This document shows, piece after piece, positions 7,313-17,300 of a stretch of 64,000 nt of DNA. This DNA comes from a virus. The DNA is taken from positions 1 through 64,000 of IMG/VR virus record IMGVR_UViG_3300044971_003665. The stretch is one strand, 5' to 3'. The position numbers and the translations under genes were made by a program. Under the pieces are notes generated by a model. The model ran no database searches. It was not told the DNA's origin and worked only from the letters and a program-made list of their open reading frames with translations. Numbering within the stretch: position 1 is the first letter of the stretch; the number at the start of each line of letters is the position of its first letter.

Positions 7313-9225
7313 CACGAAACTCACACGCTTACAGCACAGCGCTCGCGCAGGCGATGCCGCGAGATTTGCGGGTGTTCGGTGCGTCGCCTGAGATGGAGAA
7401 GGAGGCGCAGAAGAAATGGCGGATGCTGAGTCATTTGCCTGAGCTTCTCGGACGCATGGGAATTGAAGCTAAGCCGCATTGGACGAATCTGTCCGCGCTC
7501 AAGCAAGCCGTGGGTACCACGCTGCGCGAGCCGGGCCGGGATTTGATCAGTAGGCGGGTGGCCAACATCGCAGCAGACGCGAAGCAGACTCGCCTCGCTC
7601 CGTTCAAGGCACAGGGCGACAGTGCCTGGCTGGCAGAGCTCGACCGTATGCACGTGCCGTCCACACACGAAAAGCTGTTCCGGCGCCACGGGCAGCCGGT
7701 GCCTGCAGCGGATGGGCGACTCTTTCGCGGCACCGTCGGCGGCGACCCCTGGGGAGGTGGATCTTTTGGCGGCGCGTTCCATTACGCAGCGCCTGACAAA
7801 GCAACAGCGAGCTTGTATGGGCGGCTGCACACGCCGTTTCTGGAGCCCGAGAAGCGGTTAGCGCGGTCGCCGCTGTATTCCGCCAACACGATGGAGGCGA
7901 TCCACCACTACGGGTCGGCGCCAGGACAGAAGGTCTGGAGACCCTGGGGTCCCGAGGAAGCGGTCACAGGGACTGCCCGCAACCGCGCGCGCAACGCCAG
8001 TCAAAACTACTCGCAGATGCTCGGTAATGCGGAGACGACTGTCATGCCGCGGCACAATCCGTTTCTCGGTACCGAGTTGCGTGCGTCCGGCTTCGATCGT
8101 GAACCGCTTTGGCTGTCCAAGCAGCACGGATACTTCCCTGCCGGTCGCGCCTCACGCGCCGCGCAGAACTACAGGAACCAGACAGCTCAGTCGGTGCGGT
8201 GGACGCAGGGCGGTCCGGCTGCAACACAGTTCGAGCAGGTATCGGGACTGAACACGACGCCGTGGACGGACTCGATCAGGCGGAATCCTCGCATGATGCG
8301 CATGCATGCTGAGAACCCGGAGGCTCTCCGGGAACTGATGTCGCGCCGTGCCGATCGTATCCTCGGACCGGATCCCGCGTTGATGTTCAAGTCCGGCAGC
8401 ACGATCGAACGGCTCGGCGGAATCGCGGCGCCGATGGAGAAGTCCGCGACCGCCCTTCTGCGGGCTGCAGGCAGTGGCCTGCGAGCTGCCGGGGCTGGTT
8501 TGGCGCGCGCGACATCCAGACTTCCCAAGAACCACGGTATCCCAAACCAGTTCGTAGGCGCCGTCGAGGATGCGCTTGCGACGAACAGCCGCCTCATCGG
8601 GCGCCGAGGGCTTGGGATGATCAACAGCGTGGATGACGTCACGCGTCGCAATCCGAACCTGCGCTACATGGGGTCTGCCGAAGCCAGGCTGCCCGGTGCC
8701 AAGCAGCACGGCGTCGGTTTGGTCGATTACTTTCAAGCTGGGGTCGACGACGTGGGAACCGCTGGCGGGCGTCAGATGTCCCCGATGGTAATGCGGCAGC
8801 GCTACCGCACCGGGTATGACCCGAGCGGCAAAGCGATATACGACAAAGCCAACGTGGATGTCATGAAGCAGCCGATGTATGTGTCCAGCGGCACTGGCAG
8901 CGGCGCCGAATCAGCGGGTCGCTGGGTGCCGTTCAGTAAGGTGCACGCACCAGCCAACGCAGCGACGGCTGTCAGACGCCTGCACGCGTCCGACCCGCGT
9001 CTTGCCGCCCGGTTGCCGGTCGCTCCGGCGATTCCAGGCGCCTCGAACGATGCGTCGTGGCTAGGAAAACATGTGAACATGGTGGACGCGCAGGGCAATC
9101 TGATCCGTGAGAATCTTGCACACACTCGCGCCGTCGCGGCTGGACATGGAAAATGGTCGAAGAATGCGCTGCCGTCGCACCTGGAGGCTGCACAAGAAGT
9201 CCTGAATCGTTTTTACGGACTGTGA
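7303..9225 (+). CDS. Large virion-type protein A with ADP-ribosyltransferase-like domain
   Basis: 640 residues from the ATG at 7303, whose frame overlaps the small membrane gene. Residues about 139-230 resemble an ADP-ribosyltransferase-like fold: LFRGT (Arg142) followed by GGAFHYAAPDKATASLYG (159 on), the pattern 'lyRGt....g.fhf..d...A..Yg' of phage and toxin families. Peptides of the recurrent hydrophobic-x-K-x-A type occur at Lys33 (MEKEA) and Lys380 (MEKSA); the second separates the ART-like half from a Gly/Ala/Arg-rich C-terminal half. First of four very large genes in a row. The stop overlaps the next start (GTGA). The catalytic Glu of the ART domain is not placed with confidence. Confidence 0.6.
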   Translation: MGLTRNSHAYSTALAQAMPRDLRVFGASPEMEKEAQKKWRMLSHLPELLGRMGIEAKPHWTNLSALKQAVGTTLREPGRDLISRRVANIAADAKQTRLAPFKAQGDSAWLAELDRMHVPSTHEKLFRRHGQPVPAADGRLFRGTVGGDPWGGGSFGGAFHYAAPDKATASLYGRLHTPFLEPEKRLARSPLYSANTMEAIHHYGSAPGQKVWRPWGPEEAVTGTARNRARNASQNYSQMLGNAETTVMPRHNPFLGTELRASGFDREPLWLSKQHGYFPAGRASRAAQNYRNQTAQSVRWTQGGPAATQFEQVSGLNTTPWTDSIRRNPRMMRMHAENPEALRELMSRRADRILGPDPALMFKSGSTIERLGGIAAPMEKSATALLRAAGSGLRAAGAGLARATSRLPKNHGIPNQFVGAVEDALATNSRLIGRRGLGMINSVDDVTRRNPNLRYMGSAEARLPGAKQHGVGLVDYFQAGVDDVGTAGGRQMSPMVMRQRYRTGYDPSGKAIYDKANVDVMKQPMYVSSGTGSGAESAGRWVPFSKVHAPANAATAVRRLHASDPRLAARLPVAPAIPGASNDASWLGKHVNMVDAQGNLIRENLAHTRAVAAGHGKWSKNALPSHLEAAQEVLNRFYGL

Positions 9226-12200
9226 ACAAAACGGCGCATACCAAGTCGGCCAACGTATTTTTGGCGGTGGGCGATCTTCTGCGCACTATGCGCTCTCTGC
9301 GCGGCGTCGGCCTGGGCAAAGTCGAGCATGCCCTAACCAATCCTGTCGCGATGGGGCGCCGAAGCGCCGTTGAAAATATTGGCAAGGCAGTGGCCGCCCC
9401 AGTGCTCGCGCCGGCCCTTGGCGTGATGGGCGTGGCGTCCAAAGTCGATCACGCAGCGAAGGCGCACGACCCGCTGCGTCTGCTGCAGATGCGTTCCCGC
9501 GAGGCGGCGGTCAAAGGCATGAGCAATAGACCCGTGGACCGCCGGCAGTTTGTAACGGACATGATGCGCGGCTTGCTCAACCCAGATGTCCGCCAGGCGG
9601 TCGGAACACTGGGAACCGCAGCTGTGCGCGGCGCGGCGACGCTTGCGGAAAAAATAGCGTCTATGGAGAAGCAGTCCGCTGCGGAACACGATGGTCTCTC
9701 CGTATCTGAGGGCGTCGTCAATCCGCTGCGCATCGGCGCAGACTCGTTCGTCGGCTACAAGGCTTTGAAGGGCGCGGCGCGCACACTGTTGAATCCATCG
9801 GAGATGTATCACGGCACGTCGACCGAACATCTGCCTGGCATCATACGGGACGGTCTAAAGCCGCACAACAACGTAGACAAGTGGGTCGCTTTGAAGGCTG
9901 AAGAAATCGGCAGGCTTCAGGATGCCTCAAAGAGAAACGGCGTCCCTGAAAACCTTATTCAGCGCGACGTGGCGGAAGAGCTGACGAGACTGGAAAAGAT
10001 TAAGCAAAACCTATCAACACCGAAGACATTTCTCTCAAAAGGATTTTTTGGGGGGAAGACAGAGGCGAAGAGCTACGCAGAATCAGCGGCTCATGCTACT
10101 CCCGGAAGTCAAGGTGTCGTTTTGTCAACTACGCTGACACCCGACGAGTTACGGCGCGCAGTCCCGGATGTAATAACGTCACGGCCTGGAGCCTGGAACA
10201 AACCGGACATACATAATTTTTCCGTGGATTGGACGATTCCCAGTCGTCGTGTTTACAAAGGCACACCCAGTTTGTGGGCGCTGATCCGCGGTCGCAGTCC
10301 TGAGATACTGAAGAATTTGAAGGCCAACGGCGCATTCAGAGCAGCATTCGGCCTCGGAGCCCTGGGCGTCGCCGGCCTGGCAGGACTGGATGCCGTCCGC
10401 ACGGGGAAGCGAACGGCGGACAAACTGACACAGGAGAAGTCCGCCGCCAGCCTCGACAGTGAGATTGCGGCTCTACCAGGATTCGACGCCCGCTACGATA
10501 CCGTGGATAAATGGGCAGACGACATCGCCGATTCGGTGAGGACCAAAAGCGCAGCAGCCAAATGCCCAGGATGCGGCAATGAATTGCCCAAGGGCGAGCC
10601 GTTACCAGACGTCGAGATGTGCGAGGTCTGCGAGCGTTACGGACCGCCGAGGACGAAGTCGGCCAACCGTCTGACTGATCTGCTGCGCGCCGGAAAGCTC
10701 GGCAAGGACTCGCTACAAAGACTCGGAATGCCCGAACTTGCTCTGCCTTCGGTTGTGCAGACTTCGCACAACCTGCGTGCGGCTGTGCATCAGAATCTGT
10801 CCCCAGTGATGCAGGATGCGTTCAGTCCGCAAGCGCCGGGACTGTGGAGACTTTACAATGGGGCGCGGAAATACGAACCAGGAATCGGAATTTCTCCTGC
10901 GCAGTTGTTTAAGCTGCAGGAGACGGCAGGCGTCGCGCCCTTGCAAGAGCTTCGGTTTAAGCTGCAAGGAACGCCGCCACATCCTCTGCTGCGCGTAGCA
11001 AACAAGTCGACAAAAGATCTGCGAGATGTGCAGCTTTTACCGCCGAAGATCAAGCTGCTGGCGTCCCGGAAATACGACCAGAGTGGAGGGTGGGCAAGCC
11101 GCGGCAATTTCGACTCTGCGCATTCTTATTTTGAAGGACTTGGACCGCGGCGCATCCATCGCGGTCGGGTGTCTTACAGGGTCGCCGGACCCCGCGCCCG
11201 CGTGGTCGTAAGCGGAGGAGCCATAGACCCTGGAGCGCCGGCGAGACCTGGAATCATGGGAGTTCTCGCGCACGAGCTGGGGCATCAAAAAGAAAATCTG
11301 GAGCCGCAGTTTTCAAACTATCTTCGCCGGCGCCTGTCGGCCATGTTGAGTCCTACTATGGGCCCGGTAATTGGCTCGTTGGATGAAGTCCCTGGAGAAC
11401 TGGTTGGACATCTGAGAGCTACGGGGTTGCCTGCTTCGCTCGGCGGTATGCAGGCTAAGAGGTTACCGATTGCCTACATGCTGGAAAAAGATCGCGAAGG
11501 ATTGACGGCGACGCGTGACTTTCTGCGGCAGCAGTATCCTGGCATGTCGAACGGGTTGCTTGGTCGCGTATTGTCTGCGCGGGCACATGCGGCGGCGAAT
11601 TATGCGGTGCCATTTCAACGTCCGGGGAGTATGCTCAAGTCTGCGGCCATCGCCGCAATCACACCGTTCGAGAAGCTGGCCCGGTATCGTCGGATCGACC
11701 ACGCGCGCCCGAATCCCAGCCAGGCTCAAATCGAGTCTCAAAATTTCAAGATGGGCCACGTGGACTTCCATGGTATCGACATCACGATCGAGAACGAGAA
11801 AGGCAGCATTCGCCGTGGCACCACCAAGGAAGGTAAAAAATGGGAGTCGGTGCTGACGTGCCCCTACGGATACATTCGCTCCGCGGCCGGCGGGAAGTCG
11901 GGCGAGCGCGTGCGACCGAAAGCCATCGACGGGGATCACCTCGACGTGTTCGTCGGTCCCAACAAGGCGAGCGAGCTGGTGGTCGTGATCGATCAGCATC
12001 TCGGGGGTAAATACGACGAGTCGAAATTTTTACTCGGGTGCGACAGCCAGGACGAGGGTGTCCGGTTGTATCGCAGCAACTACCAGCGGGGATGGCCGGA
12101 GATGCCGGCGAGCACGTGCACCTTTGCGCAGTTCAAGGAGTGGCTGAAGGACGGGGACCACAAGAAGCCGTTTGCGGGGCAGATGGTGAAGGCGGCGGCA

Positions 12201-12995
12201 GTCGGCGAGTTTCTGAAGGGGGACAACGAGGGACTGGATTGGCGTTGGGGATTACTCGGCGGTTCGATGGTGCAGGTGCCAGCGGCTGCGGCGAGCCTCG
12301 CCTACGCGACGCGCGTAGCGCCGTGGATTCACGGAGCGGAGAACACACGGGCGGAGCAGAAAATTTTTAATCGTCTGTCCAATCAAGCCGTCAGCAGCGG
12401 AGTCAGGCTGGGGCGTGTCGAACAGCCTCGTTATTCCGCGGCGAATTTCTTTAAGCCAGCGGCGCCAGAGGCATTTTACCACGAACCAAACGGCAGACCA
12501 CAAATTGGCCTGTCCGAACGAATGATGCGCCCGGGTGCGCTGGCGCATGAGCTCGGGCACGCACAAGGTGGGCGCGCGCTATTTCGTGCCAACTTAATCG
12601 GCGCGCGCGGAATGCTGGGACTGGGACAGGCAGGGCTGTTTGCGAAGGACGAGACAACTGGGCGCAACATCGCGCTGGCAGGCACTGCTTTCGGTGGTGC
12701 GACACTGGCGAGTGAGCTGGACGCTGGTCGTCGCGGATACAAGAGTCTTCGCGCGCTCGGCAGTAAGCGCCTCCCGGCGCTGAAATCTTTCGCGGGTCTG
12801 CCTACCTATCTGATGGCTGCTGCGATGCCGCTGGTTGGTCACTACGCCAAAAAATGGATGGGCGGCTACGACAAACCCGCAGCGCCAGCTGGGTCAGCCG
12901 CGACGCCACTTCCTGCTGACCCAGCTGGGTCAGCCGCGACGCCACTTCCTGCTGCGCCGAGCCAGACGGGACAAGCGGCGAGCCGTTTCGGCTGA
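9222..12995 (+). CDS. Giant polyvalent protein B: ART-like, zinc ribbon, two zincins, pyrophosphatase-like
   Basis: 1257 residues from the GTG at 9222, which overlaps the previous stop by 4 bases. In order: N-terminal region; ART-like domain at about 195-400 starting with MYHGTS (His197); zinc ribbon C448-x2-C451 and C467-x2-C470; zincin motif HELGH at 684-688; an inorganic-pyrophosphatase-like domain of the polyvalent-protein type at about 841-980 with DGDHLDVFVG (903 on); second HELGH at 1109-1113; C-terminal Pro/Ala repeat. Hydrophobic or polar-x-K-[SQA]-A peptides lie at Lys8, 150, 406, 442, 479, 806 and 990, mostly between these domains. I infer a packaged polyprotein. Polyvalent proteins are known from phages and conjugative elements as proteins delivered with DNA. 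Confidence 0.65.
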   Translation: MNKTAHTKSANVFLAVGDLLRTMRSLRGVGLGKVEHALTNPVAMGRRSAVENIGKAVAAPVLAPALGVMGVASKVDHAAKAHDPLRLLQMRSREAAVKGMSNRPVDRRQFVTDMMRGLLNPDVRQAVGTLGTAAVRGAATLAEKIASMEKQSAAEHDGLSVSEGVVNPLRIGADSFVGYKALKGAARTLLNPSEMYHGTSTEHLPGIIRDGLKPHNNVDKWVALKAEEIGRLQDASKRNGVPENLIQRDVAEELTRLEKIKQNLSTPKTFLSKGFFGGKTEAKSYAESAAHATPGSQGVVLSTTLTPDELRRAVPDVITSRPGAWNKPDIHNFSVDWTIPSRRVYKGTPSLWALIRGRSPEILKNLKANGAFRAAFGLGALGVAGLAGLDAVRTGKRTADKLTQEKSAASLDSEIAALPGFDARYDTVDKWADDIADSVRTKSAAAKCPGCGNELPKGEPLPDVEMCEVCERYGPPRTKSANRLTDLLRAGKLGKDSLQRLGMPELALPSVVQTSHNLRAAVHQNLSPVMQDAFSPQAPGLWRLYNGARKYEPGIGISPAQLFKLQETAGVAPLQELRFKLQGTPPHPLLRVANKSTKDLRDVQLLPPKIKLLASRKYDQSGGWASRGNFDSAHSYFEGLGPRRIHRGRVSYRVAGPRARVVVSGGAIDPGAPARPGIMGVLAHELGHQKENLEPQFSNYLRRRLSAMLSPTMGPVIGSLDEVPGELVGHLRATGLPASLGGMQAKRLPIAYMLEKDREGLTATRDFLRQQYPGMSNGLLGRVLSARAHAAANYAVPFQRPGSMLKSAAIAAITPFEKLARYRRIDHARPNPSQAQIESQNFKMGHVDFHGIDITIENEKGSIRRGTTKEGKKWESVLTCPYGYIRSAAGGKSGERVRPKAIDGDHLDVFVGPNKASELVVVIDQHLGGKYDESKFLLGCDSQDEGVRLYRSNYQRGWPEMPASTCTFAQFKEWLKDGDHKKPFAGQMVKAAAVGEFLKGDNEGLDWRWGLLGGSMVQVPAAAASLAYATRVAPWIHGAENTRAEQKIFNRLSNQAVSSGVRLGRVEQPRYSAANFFKPAAPEAFYHEPNGRPQIGLSERMMRPGALAHELGHAQGGRALFRANLIGARGMLGLGQAGLFAKDETTGRNIALAGTAFGGATLASELDAGRRGYKSLRALGSKRLPALKSFAGLPTYLMAAAMPLVGHYAKKWMGGYDKPAAPAGSAATPLPADPAGSAATPLPAAPSQTGQAASRFG
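12885..12954 (+). repeat. 36-base tandem repeat in giant protein B
   Basis: Two copies of a 34-base identical segment start at 12885 and 12921, a period of 36 bases that encodes PAGSAATPLPAD twice in the C-terminal tail. The repeat keeps the frame, so copy number can vary without breaking the protein. Confidence 0.85.
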
Positions 12996-13000
12996 TCCGG

Positions 13001-13029
13001 TGCAATTCCGAGGCGTGGTGCGTCATAAG
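13001..13029 (+). promoter_or_regulatory. Promoter-like element, copy 1 (TGCAATTC-N14-TCATAA)
   Basis: TGCAATTC at 13001-13008, then 14 bases, then TCATAAG. The same arrangement, with the same 14-base spacing, recurs at 20480-20508. Both follow the end of a giant-protein gene and precede a small gene. TGCAAT and CATAAG would serve as -35 and -10, leaving about 5 bases to the GTG start at 13035. Confidence 0.4.
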
Positions 13030-13034
13030 AAATT

Positions 13035-13658
13035 GTGAACACGTCCACTACTCACAAATCCAAAAAGCCGGGGGTCATGAACCCGCCGGTCCACCCTGAA
13101 GATAACGACTTCGACCCGGACGAACGTCCGGGCGAAGACAACCCGCCGCGCGACGGCGCCGACCCGTCGACGCCGTCGCCACTCGGCGGCGGCGTGCGCG
13201 AGCTGGACGACATCCAGCTCGAAGCGCTGCGCGGCCGCGTCGAAGAAGAGCTGCTCCGGCGCACCCCCGAGGAACGCGGCGCCGTCGCATTCGCCGAGGT
13301 CTACACCGCGGCGGATCTCGACGTTCGCCGCCGAGTGTCGAAGGCGCGCGAGGCCGTGCGGTTCGTCACGGCCGGCCTGACGACATTCGTCGACCGGCGC
13401 GACCGGAAGGCGGACATCCGCCAGGACGGCGAACCGGTCGTCAACCACGCGCGCGAGCGGGTGGAGATGACCACACGCGTGCGGCGCGGAGTCTTCGCCG
13501 GCACCTACACGGTGTGGGCAGAGGTCTGCCCCGGCGGGCGCTTCGGCGTCAACCGGCGCACTGGTTTCTTCCGCCCCGCATTCGACCAATTCAGTGGCGG
13601 CAGCGTCACTGTGGCGATGGAAGAGATGGCCTACCATCTCAGTCTCATCGAGAGGTAA
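13035..13658 (+). CDS. Hypothetical charged protein
   Basis: 207 residues from a GTG at 13035; an in-frame ATG at 13077 is an alternative start. The first 60 residues are polar and Pro/Asp-rich (PEDNDFDPDERPGEDNPPRD), probably disordered. Then comes a helical stretch (DDIQLEALRGRVEEELLRR) and a compact beta-rich C-terminal part (GTYTVWAEVCPGGRFGVN to MEEMAYHLSLIE). I do not recognise the family. It sits alone between a promoter-like element and a strong hairpin, so it looks like a separate transcription unit between the two giant operons. It could be a regulator or a small virion protein. Confidence 0.55.
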   Translation: MNTSTTHKSKKPGVMNPPVHPEDNDFDPDERPGEDNPPRDGADPSTPSPLGGGVRELDDIQLEALRGRVEEELLRRTPEERGAVAFAEVYTAADLDVRRRVSKAREAVRFVTAGLTTFVDRRDRKADIRQDGEPVVNHARERVEMTTRVRRGVFAGTYTVWAEVCPGGRFGVNRRTGFFRPAFDQFSGGSVTVAMEEMAYHLSLIER

Positions 13659-13664
13659 TCAACG

Positions 13665-13698
13665 CAGCGGGGCCGGTGGTGACATCGGCCCCGCTGCA
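13665..13698 (+). terminator. Hairpin, probable terminator
   Basis: GCAGCGGGGCCG at 13665-13676 and CGGCCCCGCTGC at 13687-13698 are perfect 12-base inverted arms with a 10-base loop. The following AACCCTCATTTTA is only weakly T-rich, so termination may be partial. It directly follows the stop of the 13.0 kb gene. Confidence 0.65.
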
Positions 13699-13712
13699 AC
13701 CCTCATTTTATG

Positions 13713-13740
13713 TTTCCAACGCCGAGCATCGGCCTACAAT
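13713..13740 (+). promoter_or_regulatory. Promoter with leaderless start for the 13.7 kb gene
   Basis: TACAAT at 13735-13740 lies 6 bases before the ATG at 13747. TTTCCA at 13713-13718 with a 16-base spacer is a poor -35. The distance puts the expected transcription start at or beside the start codon. Confidence 0.5.
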
Positions 13741-13746
13741 TACCAC

Positions 13747-14256
13747 ATGATCAACATCATCGCCAAATACGTCAGTCCATCGCCCCCTGACGCGCTGCGC
13801 CCGTTCGACGCCGCGCGAGACATCACCCGTGTCGAGGACCACATGACCGCGCTGCGCCCGCTCCAGTTTGTGGACGGCCCGTCGCCGGATCACGCCGAGT
13901 TCTGCACGCTCGAGTATGACATCACGGCGACGAGGCACTTGACCGATCCGGAGCAGCCGGAGCAGGTGTTCCTGCACCTGGTGGTCACGACGCCGCAAGG
14001 CCGTATGGCGTTTGGATCGACCCACGTCGTCGGCGTGGACGTCGCCGGGGCACTGTGGTTCGCCTCTTACGGCGGCTACATCTCCGACACGCAGGAGATC
14101 GCGCTCAAGAAGGAGGCGCGGACAGCATACGACGAGATCGCGAAGAACCACCCGGAAATGCTGCAGGACGGCATGCGCGACATGCGCGACATGGACCCAA
14201 CAGACGAGGATTGGTGGAAGCGCGGGGAGCCGCCGCCTCATCCGCGTGGCTATTGA
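13747..14256 (+). CDS. Hypothetical acidic protein
   Basis: 169 residues. I set the start at the ATG directly after a good -10 box; longer upstream frames run through the hairpin and promoter. The protein starts MINIIAKYVSPSPPDALRPF, has a mixed alpha/beta middle (QVFLHLVVTTPQGRMAFG, VAGALWFASYGGYISDTQEI) and ends in a negatively charged tail with repeated MRDM (DGMRDMRDMDPTDEDWWKRG). No family is recognised. It is flanked by hairpins on both sides and is thus a one-gene unit between giant proteins B and C. Confidence 0.6.
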   Translation: MINIIAKYVSPSPPDALRPFDAARDITRVEDHMTALRPLQFVDGPSPDHAEFCTLEYDITATRHLTDPEQPEQVFLHLVVTTPQGRMAFGSTHVVGVDVAGALWFASYGGYISDTQEIALKKEARTAYDEIAKNHPEMLQDGMRDMRDMDPTDEDWWKRGEPPPHPRGY

Positions 14257-14273
14257 GCCGCTTCCGCCGCGCC

Positions 14274-14310
14274 CGCCGGCTCCCGCCCTGGGAGCCGGCG
14301 GTGGTCGCTC
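14274..14310 (+). terminator. Rho-independent-type hairpin
   Basis: CGCCGGCTCCC at 14274-14284 pairs with GGGAGCCGGCG at 14290-14300 around a 5-base loop, followed by a pyrimidine-rich stretch ending CTTCTTT. It lies 18 bases after the stop of the preceding gene. Confidence 0.7.
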
Positions 14311-14322
14311 TTCTTTACGTGG

Positions 14323-14351
14323 TTGAACTCGTTGCACAATCCCGCTACTCT
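14323..14351 (+). promoter_or_regulatory. Promoter with leaderless start for giant protein C
   Basis: TTGAAC at 14323-14328, 17-base spacer, TACTCT at 14346-14351, then 6 bases to a GTG at 14358. It defines the start of the giant gene: frames that extend upstream run through this promoter and the hairpin before it. Confidence 0.65.
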
Positions 14352-14357
14352 CCCGGA

Positions 14358-17300
14358 GTGTCGCAAACTCCCGAATCGCTAGGAACAGGAATCGGCCCGT
14401 TGCTCGCGGACTTTATTCCGCTGATGCCTTCGGGGGCCCGTCGTGCCGGCGCAGCCCAGGTGATGGCTGCGCGGGTGGGTCGCGATCCCTCGGTGCTTGT
14501 CGACAATCCTCGGGTCACGCAGCTGCTGGCCATGGGCCTCGGTGCCGTCGGCGGGGCCTACACGGCAGACCAGTCCAAACCGGTGCGCGCCGCGGCAATG
14601 CTCGGCCCGCTCGCGATCGTGCAGTTGCTGCGACACCTGGAGCTGCGGAGCATCCAGAAGTCCTACGACACGGAGAAGCGCAAGCGGCTGCGCGAGCTGG
14701 ACGACAAGGCGCTGCTGGACAACCCGGGCTGGTTCGGCGGCAGCAACCGGCTCGGCGCGGTCAACGCCTACGAGACGATGCGGGACCGCAAATACAAGGG
14801 CTACAGTTCGATCGCCGAAGCGGGCGACGCGTTTCATCTCGCCGCGTCCGGACTGCACCCGCTCCTGGGCGTGTCGATGTCAGGGATTGTGAGCGCACTG
14901 GACAACGAGGAGGCACAGGCCCGCCGCCAGATGCACAAGAAGGCGGTGCTTGGATTCAAGGCGCTCACCGGACACACCGGACCGATCAAGGCATTCCTTC
15001 GGCAGTTGCGAAACGAAGGCGCAGCGGTGCGGCGGGTGATTCCGGAAACGGTCGGAGCGCGACTGCCGAACACCGGCGCGAAGCTTCCGGTTGGAACGTC
15101 CGGCTATTCGCGAGGATCCTGGGACCCCACGCAGCAGGCGTTCCGGGACACTGTTCTCGACGTCGGAAAAGGTCGACCAAGAAACACGATGACCATGCAG
15201 CCAGACGCCGGCGCCTTCCGCTTCACATACGGGCAAGGGACGCCTGGCGGCACCAACCCGTCGCCAATCGCTTCGCTCCTCCATGAGGGCGGACACCACA
15301 TGAACCACCGGGCGATGCGCCGCGCTGGAATCGGTGACAGCATGGGCGGACACGAAGTGCCGGGGCTGCCGCACATGGACAAGGTGATGAACGAACTGGG
15401 GGCCAACAACTCAGCCCTGCAATTTCTGCAGCAAGCAGGAGCGAGGCCGGAAGCGATGGCATACTTCAAGGGAGCCAGAGCGCCATCGTTTTCGTCATAC
15501 GTCCGCAATCTTCCGCAGACTGGCAACCCGGTGCAGCAGCGTATCCTGGCCGCCGGACCGCACGGCTTCACGCCGGGATACAAGGGGCTGCCGGATTTGT
15601 ACAAGCAGGCCGAATTCGCCGAACAGCGCAACTCCCCGGTCATCCCGCTCACTATCGCTGCTGCGCTGCTTGGATCGCTCGGACGCAGCGCCTCGCAGAA
15701 CTGGGCGGTGCGCGAGGTGTCGAATACTCCGCCGCTTGGTGTCGACAAGTGGCCAGGCACGATCGCAAGCATCTCAGGTACCGAGCCGCTGATGCTGGCG
15801 TCGAACGCCGATGGGACGGCCAACGCATTTTTTTACAAGCCCAACACCGAGAAGGAAGGGCTGCAGTTCATGCGGCAATTCTCCGGGTTGCGGGATGTCA
15901 CGCCGCGCACCCCGACGACGAAGGGGGAATACGGACGCACCATGGAGAAGCTGCAGCGGCTGATGCGCAGCGGAGTCATGGTGGCGAACGAGCGCGCCGG
16001 AGCGCCGGTCATCGGACACGAGGCAGGGCATGCGAAGATCGAGGAGACCCCGGGCATGCTGCGCTTCCTACAGCGGCACATCTACCCTCACCAGGGATGG
16101 GTGGCGCCGATGGCGGCCGCTGGTTCGATGGCGGCCGGCCTGGCGAGCGGCAGCACGCTGAAGGGCGGGTTGTATGGCACCGGCATCGGCCTGCTGTCCA
16201 GTCTGGGAACGGTCGGCCCCGAAGCGGGCGCCAGCTACCACGCGCTGCGGCACCTGAAGGGTCTTGGCGACGGGTCGCTGAGCGCCGAGGGGAAGAAGGA
16301 CCTGCTGAGTGCGCTGTCGACCTACCTTGCGGGCGGGGTGTTGCCCAGCGTGCTGTCGGGCATGGCAGGCGGCTGGATCTCCGGCCGGCGACGCCAGAAA
16401 GATGAGGAGGAAGGCGTCGAGAAATCCGCCGCTTACGTCCCCGTGGAAAACGCATTCGAAAAAGCCGCGACAGCGTGGCAGGAGATGCACAAGGCAGGAA
16501 CTGTCGGAATGCTGGAGCCGGTAAGGCGTCCGCGGACTGTTACGGGTAAAATTCCCATGAACTGGAACGCCAAGCCACGGCCTACCGCGCCGGGAAAGCC
16601 GCCAGGTGCCGAGGTAAACCTGATGGATTCAAAATCGACTGTAAATCCAGCCGATTTCAAAACGCCATATTACGGGGATCAATTTCCGGCGCAGCTGGAA
16701 CAGGCAGCGCAATACAATCTGAAGAACAAGCTGCCGAACACGACGGACGGCTGGCAGCGTCCGGTGACCGTGGTCACTAGCAATCCGACATCAAACAGTC
16801 AATACGCTCCGTTTGTGCAGCAAGGCATACACGGCAGCGCTGTTTTCATGCCTGCGGATGCGGGTAAATTTTTACGCGACGAGTCGCCAGAGATGGCGGC
16901 AGCAGGGGCCAAGCCGGCGGACGTGCTGGCCCACGAAGTCAACCACGCTGCGGGTGATAACTGGGCGGTTGGTGAGCATGACGACGCTTATTTTGTAGGA
17001 CCAGCCAAAGACCCGGGATACGTGGAGCGTCAGAACTTTATGGACAAGCTTCCGCACGATTTGAAGCCCGGTGAGCATCGCGGTTACATGTCGACGATCC
17101 AGGCGCAGCAGTTCAAGGATACAGGTAGTCGAATCACCAGTCCGGAGGCTTACGACAAATGGTTGGAATCCATGAATGTGCATCACGCAGACCCGGCGGT
17201 GTTCGAGAATTCGATTAAATCGGTGCCGGTAGATGCGCAGCGTATGCTGCGCGGGATGCGTGATCCAGCCGCCGATCCTGCCTACCTGAAGTCGCTGAAG

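Noticed and set aside
14055-14357. Upstream extension of giant protein C
   Set aside because: It would overlap the preceding gene in another frame and run through a hairpin and a promoter whose -10 lies 6 bases before the GTG at 14358.
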